From: Mannheimia sp. USDA-ARS-USMARC-1261
Lineage (GTDB): Bacteria; Pseudomonadota; Gammaproteobacteria; Enterobacterales; Pasteurellaceae
Length of the DNA: 64,000 bases
Assembly: GCF_000521605.1 (NCBI RefSeq)
Contig: NZ_CP006942.1
Span: 496,001 to 560,000, forward strand
Direction: 5' to 3'
Part shown: positions 35,056-43,344 of the stretch, piece after piece
Layout of the letters: each line of letters begins with the position of its first letter
Numbering within the stretch: the stretch's first letter is position 1
The notes under the pieces: model-generated
Database searches by the model: none
Told to the model about the DNA's origin: nothing
Seen by the model: only the letters and a program-made list of their open reading frames with translations
Program-made: the position numbers and the translations under genes

Positions 35056-36312
35056 TTAATTTTTAAACTCTAATCTAACAGTTTGTTTAAACTTCAAATT
35101 ATTGTGGTTTCTCTCTTTATGTATGATCTTATCAACACTGGATAAGAATTCAAAATGAGAGCTTTGAAATTGATTATTACAATTCCACAAATCTTTATTT
35201 TTAGTGCTTATATAACTCATAATCATTCTAGGATTAATTTCAAATATAGTATTCTCCATTCTAAAAACAATCTCTTCATCTGATAAATTAGGATAAAGAT
35301 CGACAAATAAATTCTTATATTTAGAATATAATTCCACATCATTCAATATATCCCTATAAATTAAAGCAAGACAAGATAAAGCTATTAAGTCAGAATGAGT
35401 TTTTATTCCATTAGCAATCATCTCTTTATAAATTTCTATTGCTAGATCTAAATTTTCGTCTATACCTTTTCCAATCAGTAAGCTATATGCTAAAAAAAGT
35501 GAACAAACTTTATCTCCTTCTTTATATCCTAAGTAAGACATTGCATAGAATGTTTGATCGTCATGTTCATTTTTTAAATATCCTGCATAATAGGCAACTT
35601 TACTAAAAACATTAGGGAAATTTGGAAAATCTCTTTTATTTACCATACATTGAGCTAATTTAATAAAATAGAATTGCAATGACAACTCATAGTATTTATA
35701 TGCAATAGCTATATGATTAAAAAATCCATTCTTATTTTCATACATCTGCCCTAGTTGATAAGCGGAAATATAACAATTATCTTCAATAGCAAAAGTATAA
35801 TAGTGATGAGCTTCAATAAAATTAGGTATCCCTAAATTGCCACCATATAGGTAATAATCACCAAGTGTTCTTCTTGCAAGAGTATGCCCCATATGAGCAT
35901 TTTTTATAAGTATATCTAGATCTGGTTTAGGTATCTCAAATTTTCTTTCTAAGAAATTTTTAAGATATTTTTTACATAAATCACTAATTGAATCACCTGA
36001 TTCAGAAGTGTCAAAATTAGGGATGTCAAGTTTTTTTACTTCTTCTAAATTACAAAGCGATCTATATAATTCTGTTAAGAATTTTGTATTATTTCGTTTT
36101 TTATAAGACAAATTTGTTTTTATTCTGTCTGCCAATTTATCTAAACTACGAACATCATTTTTTTTATACTCTCCCTTCTGACAAAAATCATCTAAAAGAT
36201 CTGAGGCTATCTTCTTCCATTTATTTTCAAGACCTAGATTTTTTAGAATTCTCTCTATATTTTTCTTCAAAATAGTTGCTTCAGCTGTATCTTTAATTTC
36301 TTTTCTTCCCAT
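35056..36312 (-). CDS. Sel1-repeat protein
   Basis: This is a 418-residue protein with no signal peptide. The N-terminal half is charged and helical (DTAEATILKKNIERILKNLG). From about residue 140, Sel1-like repeats are visible: ARRTLGDYYLYGGNL, SAYQLGQMYENK, MSYLGYKEGD, LFLAYSLLIGKGID. Sel1 repeats form protein-binding solenoids. It follows the NYN gene by 8 bases on the same strand. Very low GC, unlike its neighbours. Role unknown; an adaptor or effector partner of the NYN protein is inferred from coupling. Confidence 0.78.
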   Translation of the reverse strand: MGRKEIKDTAEATILKKNIERILKNLGLENKWKKIASDLLDDFCQKGEYKKNDVRSLDKLADRIKTNLSYKKRNNTKFLTELYRSLCNLEEVKKLDIPNFDTSESGDSISDLCKKYLKNFLERKFEIPKPDLDILIKNAHMGHTLARRTLGDYYLYGGNLGIPNFIEAHHYYTFAIEDNCYISAYQLGQMYENKNGFFNHIAIAYKYYELSLQFYFIKLAQCMVNKRDFPNFPNVFSKVAYYAGYLKNEHDDQTFYAMSYLGYKEGDKVCSLFLAYSLLIGKGIDENLDLAIEIYKEMIANGIKTHSDLIALSCLALIYRDILNDVELYSKYKNLFVDLYPNLSDEEIVFRMENTIFEINPRMIMSYISTKNKDLWNCNNQFQSSHFEFLSSVDKIIHKERNHNNLKFKQTVRLEFKN

Positions 36313-36320
36313 AAATTTAC

Positions 36321-37013
36321 CTATAGTTTCTTAATAGAGAATGTACTACGATCATTATGCCTAATTAGTTCATATCCATTCAATGACTTACAAAAATCGT
36401 GGAACTTCTTAAAACCATAATCTTTAACATTAAAATTTTTATCTATTTTAGATAAAGACTCCTTAAATCTAGATTGGAGTATTGTGCCAACATCTAATTT
36501 AATTAGATTAAAAGCCTTATTGATTATATCATAATCAATCTTTTTGACTTGTTGAGATGATAACTTGTTACTAGATACTTTTTCACATACTCCATCATCA
36601 ATATAAATAAAATGATTACATGAAGCAACAAATGCACTAGGGGTATATGATTCTCCTATGCCTATTATGGTTAGATCATCTTCTCTGATTCTATGAGCTA
36701 ATCCAGTATAATCACTATCGCTAGATACAATACAAAAAATGTCTACTTTATTTCTATGCAATAGATCCATCGCATCAATAATTAGTGCTGTATCGCTACT
36801 TCCTTTACCAACTGTGTAAGAGAATTTTTGGATAGTTTTAATTGCATAGCTATTTACATATTCTTTCCATCTATTATTTCTTTGTTGAGTCCAATCAGCA
36901 TAAATTCTCTTAATAGTAATTTCTCCGTAAGAATCTAGCTTAGTTAATATGTTAGGAATGTACGAGCTTTTAATGTTTTCAGCATCGATAAGAACTGCAA
37001 TTTTCTTTTTCAT
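36321..37013 (-). CDS. NYN (LabA/DUF88) domain protein with C-terminal OST-HTH-like domain
   Basis: This is a 230-residue protein. The N-terminal NYN/PIN-like fold is clear: KIAVLIDAENI with the first Asp, GSSDTALIIDAMDLL with the central acidic pair, and IVSSDSDYTGLAHRIRE, typical of metal-dependent nucleases of this family. IGIGESYTPSAFVASCNHFI follows. The last about 70 residues (FNVKDYGFKKFHDFCKSLNG, YELI) fit an OST-HTH/LOTUS-type RNA-binding domain. Such architectures bind or cut RNA. The gene lies between a small peptide gene and a Sel1-repeat gene on the same strand. Confidence 0.85.
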   Translation of the reverse strand: MKKKIAVLIDAENIKSSYIPNILTKLDSYGEITIKRIYADWTQQRNNRWKEYVNSYAIKTIQKFSYTVGKGSSDTALIIDAMDLLHRNKVDIFCIVSSDSDYTGLAHRIREDDLTIIGIGESYTPSAFVASCNHFIYIDDGVCEKVSSNKLSSQQVKKIDYDIINKAFNLIKLDVGTILQSRFKESLSKIDKNFNVKDYGFKKFHDFCKSLNGYELIRHNDRSTFSIKKL

Positions 37014-37028
37014 AAGAATTGCTCCTAG

Positions 37029-37053
37029 AAAAGGGGAGAAATACTCCCCTTTG
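37029..37053 (-). terminator. attenuator-like hairpin between the peptide and NYN genes
   Basis: AAAGGGGAG and CTCCCCTTT arms (37,029-37,053, loop AAATA on the + strand) lie in the 45-base gap before the NYN start. A weak T tract follows on the minus strand. It could lower expression of the nuclease-like gene relative to the peptide. Confidence 0.55.
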
Positions 37054-37058
37054 ATTAT

Positions 37059-37160
37059 TTATTTTGATTTTGGTGGATTATTACCACGTCCATTACCTGA
37101 TTTATTTCCTGTTGTACTAGGAAAATTTGGATTTGCATTACCAGTTTTATTGATAGCCAT
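37059..37160 (-). CDS. 33-residue Gly/Asn-rich peptide
   Basis: The short frame encodes MAINKTGNANPNFPS, TTGNKSGNGRGNNPPKSK. It has a strong Shine-Dalgarno (AGGAG, 9 bases before the ATG), a stop, and no hydrophobic segment; it should be disordered and basic. It is the first frame of the operon with the NYN and Sel1 genes. The good ribosome site is the main reason to believe it is translated. Confidence 0.6.
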   Translation of the reverse strand: MAINKTGNANPNFPSTTGNKSGNGRGNNPPKSK

Positions 37161-37194
37161 ATTACTAGCTCCTATATAATTAAATTAAAGAAAT

Positions 37195-37211
37195 ATTCTC
37201 ATTATGAGAAT
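37195..37211. promoter_or_regulatory. palindrome upstream of the peptide/NYN/Sel1 operon
   Basis: ATTCTCA and TGAGAAT arms flank TTA, 34 bases before the peptide ATG. It could be an operator. It resembles a relaxed Fur-type box, but one site gives no firm assignment. Confidence 0.4.
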
Positions 37212-37308
37212 GCCAGTGTTTTGCAAAACGGGTTGTATTATCTAGAGAGAAAAATTAATAAGCAAGTAGGACATTAGGACAGTGAATGTAGGGACAAAAT
37301 AGAAAAGA

Positions 37309-37350
37309 AAGCGGTCTGTTTTGCAAAAAAATTCACAAAACAGACCGCTT
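37309..37350. terminator. bidirectional terminator built on an uptake word
   Basis: AAGCGGTCTGTTTTG (37,309-37,323) pairs with CAAAACAGACCGCTT (37,336-37,350), a 15-base perfect stem. It lies just after the end of the OYE gene on the minus strand. Confidence 0.75.
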
Positions 37351-37360
37351 GTTTTAATGG

Positions 37361-38503
37361 CTAAAAATGCTCTGATTTATAACGCACGCCAAGTTGTTTG
37401 CTTGGTGGATAAAAATCGTGTCCTGTCTGTGTGCCGTGTAGCATGGCAGGCGTGTAGCGATAAAAGTCGGCTTGTTCCCAGTCAAAGGTAGTTTGGATTT
37501 CGTTTTCTCGCCCTGTTTGAAGCAGCTCGACCAAATTAGGGTTGAGCATAATGCTTTTGCCAATCGACACGCTCTCCACCCAGCCTGTTTGATACGCCTG
37601 CAACATATCGTCTGCGGTGTAAAGATTGCCCTAACCGAAAAACGGCACTCGCCCTGCGATGCGGTCGTGAACCACTTGCATACGGGTAAGATTGCTATCC
37701 GCCCCACGGCGAACTTTTTTATAAAAATCCCACAACGAAATGTGCAAATACTGGATTGGCTGTTCAAGTAAAGCGTCCACCAATGCTAAAGTTTCTTTCA
37801 TCGTAATGCCTTTTTCGCCCGGCTCTTCTGGCGAAAAACGATAACCGATGATGAAATCAGGGCGATTGTGTTTTTGACGCATTTGGTCAATTGCTTTGAC
37901 GATTTCAAGGGGGAAATTTAGGCGTTTTTCTAGGCTACCACCCCAAAAGTCGGTGCGGTAATTGGTGCTTGCCGACACAAACTGCTGAATTTGCCAGCCG
38001 TTCGCTCCGTGAATTTCCACACCGTCAAACCCTGCCTGCATTACCAATTCAGCCGCTTTGGCATAGCTTTGCACCATTTCCCACACTTCGTTCTTGCTCA
38101 TCGTGCGAAAACGACCGTACATATCGCCTGTTGGGGCGATGACTTCAAATCCCTGCGTCATTTGTGGGTCGGCACGCAAGCCAGAATGGGCGATTTGCAC
38201 CACCGCTTTGTCGGCTTGCTGATGAGCAAGCTCGGCATATTCACGCAAAGTCGGCGAATGGCGTTCGTCAAACGCATTCGGACTTTCAAAACCGATACCG
38301 CTTGGGTGCACATTGGTAAAAAGCATAATGTACAAGCCAAAGCCATGAAAACGATCTTGCCAAAAATGGCGACCTGCGTCCGTCATCTCGCCGTCCACCC
38401 CAGAGTCGTAAATCGTCAAAGGGGCAACGGTTAAACGGTTGGCAATGGTTACGCCATTGTTAAGGGTATAGGGTTCAAAAAGGGGGTGATATTTTGGGTT
38501 CAT
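37361..38503 (-). pseudogene. NADH:flavin oxidoreductase (old yellow enzyme family) with in-frame stop
   Basis: FMN enzyme reducing activated double bonds, quinones or nitro compounds. The frame reads from MNPKYHPLFEPYTLNNGVTI through HGANGWQIQQFVSASTNYRT and DFWGGSLEKR (catalytic His/Asn and phosphate loop) to GRVPFFG. It then meets TAG at 37,631-37,633 and continues in phase as GNLYTADDMLQAYQTGWVES to 37,361. A single amber codon therefore splits an otherwise intact 380-residue enzyme. The stop removes the last FMN-binding segment, so loss of function is likely unless it is read through. Confidence 0.85.
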
Positions 38504-38620
38504 TGGTTGTTCCTTGTATTCAAAAGATAGGGGTATTTTAGATGAATGAATTTATTTAGAAACAACACAGATTTCAAAATAGCTTTGCAAAATAAGCATA
38601 AATAATTTTGCAAAATTTAG

Positions 38621-38660
38621 ATAAAAAAACACCGCTTATCATCACGATAAACGGTGTTTT
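38621..38660 (-). terminator. terminator of the MDR gene; 40-base repeat copy 1
   Basis: A hairpin with arms AAACACCGCTTATC and GATAAACGGTGTTT (one mismatch) sits between an A-run and a T-run, so it can act in both directions. The 40 bases recur identically at 46,028-46,067. Confidence 0.75.
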
Positions 38661-38669
38661 TTTCAAAAA

Positions 38670-39659
38670 TCAAACTTTAACCACAATCTTACCAATCTGC
38701 TGATTGCTCGCCATATATTCGTGGGCTTTGACCATTTCATCAAAGGCAAAGATTTTGTCAATTTCTGGGCGTAACTGACCGCTTGCCAAACCGTCATAGA
38801 CAAATTGTTTGGCTTTGGCGAGTTTTTCAGGCACGGTGGTGATTTCAAAGAGTTCATAACCCCGCACGGTTAAATGTTTGCCCAAAATCGGGAATACAGG
38901 CACGGCAATATCATCGTGGCTTAATGCACCGTAAATGATGTAGCGACCATCTTGTGCCATTGCGTTGATGATGGCTGCGGCTTCTTTGCCGCCCACAGGG
39001 TCAAACACCATATTCACGCCTTTGCCACCCGTGATCTCAAGCAGTTTGGCGGTTACATCGTCTTCTTTTGTGGCAAGCACAAAATCCGCCCCTTTCTCCA
39101 AAAGCACATCGCCTTTGGCGTGGGTGCGAGAAAGTGCGATTACTGTTGCCCCTTGCATTTTGGCGATTTGGATTGCCGCCAAACCGACCGAACTGGTTGC
39201 CCCACCCAGCACCACGACATCGCCTGATTTCACCTTACCAAACTCAATCAAACCACCGTAAGCGGTAACAAACTGCATCCAGCTTGCGGCGGCTTGTTCC
39301 ATCGTTAAATTTTCAGGGTGTTTAACCACAGCGTGTTTTGGCATATTGACGATCTCGCCGTATGTACCGTATTCGGTGAACATAAAAGACGGAATCACAC
39401 TGACTTGATCGCCAACAGCCAATTCGCTGACATTTTCCCCCACAGCAGTGATGATACCTGCCCCTTCATAACCCATTGTGGCAGGGAATACAGGATCAAT
39501 CACATACGCCCCTTCACGATACATCATCTCGGCACGGTTTAAGCCAATGGCGTGGATTTGAATTTGCACTTCGTCCGCTTTTGGGGTGGGGATTTCTACA
39601 TCAACGATTTGTAACACATTAGGCGAACCTGTTTGGGTAAATTGAATTTGTTTGCTCAT
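38670..39659 (-). CDS. zinc-free MDR alcohol dehydrogenase / quinone oxidoreductase-like protein
   Basis: NAD(P)H-dependent medium-chain oxidoreductase of 329 residues (ATG at 39,659). It begins KQIQFTQTGSPNVLQIVDVE; HAIGLNRAEMMYREGAYV shows no zinc-ligand Cys, so it belongs to the zinc-independent quinone-reductase type. VVLGGATSSVGLAAIQIAKM is the nucleotide-binding motif, and GGKGVNMVFDPVGG is typical. It fits the reductive/detoxifying character of the block. It ends at a strong terminator. Confidence 0.88.
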   Translation of the reverse strand: MSKQIQFTQTGSPNVLQIVDVEIPTPKADEVQIQIHAIGLNRAEMMYREGAYVIDPVFPATMGYEGAGIITAVGENVSELAVGDQVSVIPSFMFTEYGTYGEIVNMPKHAVVKHPENLTMEQAAASWMQFVTAYGGLIEFGKVKSGDVVVLGGATSSVGLAAIQIAKMQGATVIALSRTHAKGDVLLEKGADFVLATKEDDVTAKLLEITGGKGVNMVFDPVGGKEAAAIINAMAQDGRYIIYGALSHDDIAVPVFPILGKHLTVRGYELFEITTVPEKLAKAKQFVYDGLASGQLRPEIDKIFAFDEMVKAHEYMASNQQIGKIVVKV

Positions 39660-39794
39660 TTGTTTTTCCTTAATCACAAGATTTTTAAGATGAAATCAGT
39701 GTATCCGATTGTTCATTATGGAAAAACCACACAAATCGCAAAACTGCTTTTGCAAAATGAGCAAAAATGTTTTTTGCAAATTGCACAAACAAAA

Positions 39795-39822
39795 ACACCG
39801 CTTGCGTTGCCACAAGCGGTGT
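39795..39822 (-). terminator. USS-type hairpin terminator
   Basis: ACACCGCTTG and CAAGCGGTGT form a perfect 10-base stem with an 8-base loop, next to an A-run. It lies 18 bases past the restored end of the frameshifted hydrolase. Confidence 0.75.
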
Positions 39823-39839
39823 GTTCAATTATCCCATCA

Positions 39840-40948
39840 TTATTTATCCAACCCGTTCGCTTTCAGCCATCTTGCCATTTCGTCCGCTACTTCGGTGTTA
39901 TTTAAGTCGATAAACGGAAAATGCGTGTTACCTTTGATACCGATTTTCGGCAGGTGAATCACTTCGGCTTTTCCACCGTGTTTATTCACTACGTCCACCC
40001 ACTGTTCAGCCAGTTTTTTGCGGATAAACCACTGTTCGCCTCCTTGCGTGCCGTCTAATTCATCGGGGATAAAGTCGCCGAAGTAGATGACGATTGGGAT
40101 TTGCGTGAGTTTTTAAACTGCTCAAACGACACACTAATTGGGCTAACGTCACCAAATTTGCTGGTTAAGGCTTGGGGAACTTCGCTTTCAGGGAATGGAA
40201 AATTCCCAGCTTCTATCGCCACAATGCCTTTGACCTTGTCGCTTGCCATTGCCGTTGTCCAGCCGATTACGCCCCCTGCGGAATGGGTAACGAACACGCC
40301 ATCACCCGTTTTCTCAAACAATTTCGCCATACTGTCGGTGATTACCCCCACATTAAACGCCCCTGTGGCTGGGGTCATTGAGCGGAAAAACTGCTCATAA
40401 CTTGCCTTATCTTGGGGGAATTGTACGCCTTGGTTAAAATTCGGATACACACCGATACGGAATTGGGCATACCAAAATTGCTCGTCAGGTGTGGCGGTAA
40501 TTTCAGCTTTTTCAGTGCTTTTGCCCGCCGATCCACTTCTTGGCTGATCGACCAAATAAATCGGGTAGCCTTTGCGTAAAAAGAGCGTATCAAAGCCTTC
40601 ACGCCCATCTGGTGTGGTCTGCCAAGTGCGGATTGAACCGCCATAGCCGTGTAAAAAGACCAGTGGGGGTGATTTTGCGTTGGCTGGAACTTGATAAAAT
40701 ACCGAGGCGTGGTCGCCGTGCAAACTCATTCCGCCTGCTTTCACGCTTGCTCCATATGCGTCCCAAAATGATGCACTGGTTTTATCGGAAATTTCCGCTG
40801 GTATGGGGGTGTAACTGCCTTCGCTGGTTTTCACTGTGCCGCCGACGGCAAAACTCCCCTGTTTGGCGATCATTAACGGTTCTTGGGCAAAAGAGGTTTG
40901 AGTCGCCAAAAGCCCCAAAAACAGTGTCGTTAAAATAGATTTCTTCAT
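39840..40948 (-). pseudogene. secreted alpha/beta hydrolase, frameshifted
   Basis: The protein begins with a signal peptide (LTTLFLGLLATQTSFA) and has LVFLHGYGGSIRTWQ (oxyanion region) and FVTHSAGGVIGW (Ser nucleophile). At an A5 run (40,110-40,114) the frame slips: the existing frame ends in 40 unrelated residues at 40,055. The other frame continues as LTQIPIVIYFGDFIPDELDG, then GIKGNTHFPFIDLNNTEVAD with the expected His, to TAA at 39,840. Adding one A restores a protein of about 369 residues. The homopolymer makes slippage, or a read error, the simplest cause. Confidence 0.83.
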
Positions 40949-40952
40949 TGTT

Positions 40953-41795
40953 TTATCCTCTAAATTCAGCCAACCATTTGATCATTTTCGGATCTCGGTG
41001 ATCAAAAATAATCTCGTTGCGATTAAGTGTAGTAATGTCGGCAAGATCTTGACTATCGAGCGTAAAATCTAAAATCGCACGGTTTTCGGCAATACGTTCT
41101 GCTTTTACCGATTTTGGAATAATCGCCACGCCTTGTTGATTAAGCCAACGCAACACCACTTGTGCCACCGATTTGCTATGTTTTTCGGCGATTTTGCTTA
41201 ACACAGGATTGCTGAAAATCTCAAACTTCCCTTCGGCAAGTGGTGCCCAAGCCTGTTGCACAATGCCCAGTTCTTTGTGAAAAGCGATTTCTTCTTCACG
41301 CTGATAGAATGGGTGGGTTTCAATTTGATTGACCGCTGGCACAATTTCACGGCAAGTAATCAAATCCATTACTCTGTCCATATGGAAATTACTCACACCA
41401 ATCGCTCGTGCTTTGCCTGTTTTATAGAGATCTTCCATTGCTCTCCACTGCTCGTGTACTTCGCCGAACGGCTGGTGCATTAAATAGAGATCCACATAAT
41501 CCAGCCCTAAACGCTCTAACGAAGCCTGCAACGCTTTTTTCGTGCCTTCGTAGCCGTTTTCACGCTGAATCCAAAGTTTGGTGGTCACAAAAATTTCTTC
41601 ACGAGGAATACCACTGGCTTGAATCGCTCGTCCTACACCTGCTTCATTACCATAAACCGCAGCAGTATCAATCAAACGATAACCTGCCTGTAACGCCTGC
41701 AATACAGCTTTTTCCGTTTCATCATCAGAGACTTGGTACACACCAAAACCAATCATCGGCATTTCTATACCATTGTTTAAAATGACTTTTTCCAT
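40953..41795 (-). CDS. aldo/keto reductase
   Basis: NADPH-dependent carbonyl reductase of 280 residues (ATG at 41,795, AGGAG upstream). Catalytic residues are visible in DTAAVYGNE (Asp, Tyr), VTTKLW (Lys) and LMHQPF (His). IGVSNFHMDRV and AQVVLRWLNQQGVAIIPKSV are the usual cofactor-binding parts. Length and features match the 2,5-diketo-gluconate-reductase-like bacterial group. It begins four bases after the upstream stop of the hydrolase pseudogene region on the same strand and may share its transcript. Confidence 0.92.
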   Translation of the reverse strand: MEKVILNNGIEMPMIGFGVYQVSDDETEKAVLQALQAGYRLIDTAAVYGNEAGVGRAIQASGIPREEIFVTTKLWIQRENGYEGTKKALQASLERLGLDYVDLYLMHQPFGEVHEQWRAMEDLYKTGKARAIGVSNFHMDRVMDLITCREIVPAVNQIETHPFYQREEEIAFHKELGIVQQAWAPLAEGKFEIFSNPVLSKIAEKHSKSVAQVVLRWLNQQGVAIIPKSVKAERIAENRAILDFTLDSQDLADITTLNRNEIIFDHRDPKMIKWLAEFRG

Positions 41796-41909
41796 TGTTT
41801 TTCTCCTGTGGGATTGAAAGTGAGAATAGTATAGATTGTTGGGATTATTTTGATTAGATAGGGTAAAATTGATGAAGTTATGAATTAAATTCAACAATCT
41901 TTCAGATTC

Positions 41910-42587
41910 TTATTCCTTAATACGAAAAAACACCGCCCATACACTAATCCGTGTTGCATAAGCCGCTGCAATCAACATTGCAAAAAAATCAAAATAAAAG
42001 ACCGCTTGCGATTCGCTATAATCAAAATAAGCAAAATCCACCTGCATCAGTAAATAGGGCAAGAGTTCCCGTTCAGTAAACACCCAAAAACCGTAGGCGG
42101 CGATAATCGTCCAACAGGTTGGGATTAGATATTTTGCCAACCAGTGTTCCAAATTCAAACGGTAGGCGTTAGCGAATAGATTGGTAATTGCTTTCCAATG
42201 CAACCCTAAATGCACGCCTACGGTAATTTGTAGCCAGTGGGTGCTGGTCATATGGATTTTACGGGTGAAATCATTGGTTAAGTGGAACGGCATTTCGGCA
42301 AATAGATGCTTAGAGAGCAAAATACCGCTGATACAAGCGGTCAAAAACAGCAAAAAAGTGGCAAAATTCACCGTGGTTTGAAAAGTACGATAGCCACTGT
42401 ATTCGCCCGTAAACAGCTTTTTCAGCCACCACGTATTGAGCGTTAAATGCGAAATAATCAAGGCGAAAAACGCCAGCCCCAGCCATTCGTGAGTAATTTC
42501 TTCATATAAGTGATAACCAAATAACGACAGCAGTACGGCAGCCATTATCAAGTCTTGGGCGAGTTGGAAAAGGTATTTTTTCTTCAT
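41910..42587 (-). CDS. DUF4405-like membrane protein, cytochrome b-type fold
   Basis: This is a 225-residue protein with about five or six hydrophobic segments. Conserved histidines sit in helices (HEWLGLAFFALIISHLTLNT, then TSTHWLQITVGVHLGLHW), the pattern of haem-binding membrane four-helix proteins. The family is described as DUF4405; its partner and substrate are unknown. It would be a candidate electron carrier for the neighbouring flavodoxin-like protein. Confidence 0.72.
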   Translation of the reverse strand: MKKKYLFQLAQDLIMAAVLLSLFGYHLYEEITHEWLGLAFFALIISHLTLNTWWLKKLFTGEYSGYRTFQTTVNFATFLLFLTACISGILLSKHLFAEMPFHLTNDFTRKIHMTSTHWLQITVGVHLGLHWKAITNLFANAYRLNLEHWLAKYLIPTCWTIIAAYGFWVFTERELLPYLLMQVDFAYFDYSESQAVFYFDFFAMLIAAAYATRISVWAVFFRIKE

Positions 42588-42596
42588 AATTTTTCT

Positions 42597-42685
42597 CCCC
42601 TCTTTGAAAAAGAGGGGCTGGGGGAGATTTTAAGGCTCTTCAAAATCGCACAAATCTCCCCTAACTCCTCTTTACTAAAGAGGGG
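42597..42685. repeat. foldback repeat element, about 90 bases
   Basis: CCCCTCTTT at the left end pairs with AAAGAGGGG at the right end (42,677-42,685). Inside, GGGGAGATTT (42,621-42,630) pairs with AAATCTCCCC (42,652-42,661), and each end also forms its own small hairpin. It has no coding capacity. It looks like a MITE-type or intergenic repeat unit lying between the membrane protein and flavodoxin genes. Confidence 0.6.
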
Positions 42686-42692
42686 GATCCGT

Positions 42693-43313
42693 TTATTTAA
42701 CGTACCCATTCTCTTTCAAAAACGCCGCCAATTCTGCTTCCACTTCGCTGTCAGCTCGGACGGTTTTATGCAAGTAGGCTTCAAAACCGTCTTTGACGAC
42801 AGCGTTCGGGGCTAATTTTTTCAATTCACGATCCGTACCGCTGAAACGGCTGCCGCCGTGTCCGACAACCGGCACAATGGTTTTGCCGCTGAAATCGGTT
42901 TGTTCAAGCAGGCTGTACCACGCCATCGGGGCTTTATACCACCAAATCGGATACACCAAAAATACCGTATCCACACCGTCTAAATTCGGCAGGGCTTTTA
43001 ATTCGGGTTTGATGTTTTGGCGTTGCTCGTTTTGGGCGTAATCCAATAACGGCTGGTGCGTAGTCGGGTAAGGCTTGACGGTTTCCAAACGGAACAGCTC
43101 GCCGCCTGTGGTTTTCTGAATTTCTTTGGCAAGATATTCATTCGCCCCAAGCATTTCGCCGTTTTTAATCAGCTTGCTCGCACCCGACACGCCGTCCACC
43201 AGTTGTTCAGCGGTGTAATTTTCGGGCTGCGAAAAGTAGATAATCAGATTTTTCGCCTGTGCCACTTGTGAGGCAAACAGGGCGATAAAAAATGTGGTTA
43301 GCGTTTTCATCAT
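42693..43313 (-). CDS. periplasmic flavodoxin-like protein
   Basis: This is a 206-residue protein with a signal peptide (LTTFFIALFASQVAQA), then NLIIYFSQPENYTAEQLVDG, the FMN phosphate-binding start of a flavodoxin fold, and YPIWWYKAPMAWYSLLEQTD with SGKTIVPVVGHGGSRFSG around the flavin ring. A flavodoxin with an export signal is uncommon; similar proteins are annotated as flavodoxin family in oral Neisseriaceae and others. ATG at 43,313; its end abuts the foldback repeat. Confidence 0.8.
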   Translation of the reverse strand: MMKTLTTFFIALFASQVAQAKNLIIYFSQPENYTAEQLVDGVSGASKLIKNGEMLGANEYLAKEIQKTTGGELFRLETVKPYPTTHQPLLDYAQNEQRQNIKPELKALPNLDGVDTVFLVYPIWWYKAPMAWYSLLEQTDFSGKTIVPVVGHGGSRFSGTDRELKKLAPNAVVKDGFEAYLHKTVRADSEVEAELAAFLKENGYVK

Positions 43314-43344
43314 TTTATTTCTCGCTTGTTTGAATAATCTATGA

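Noticed and set aside
42597-42685. CRISPR-like repeat
   Set aside because: The repeats are inverted and nested, with no regular spacers.
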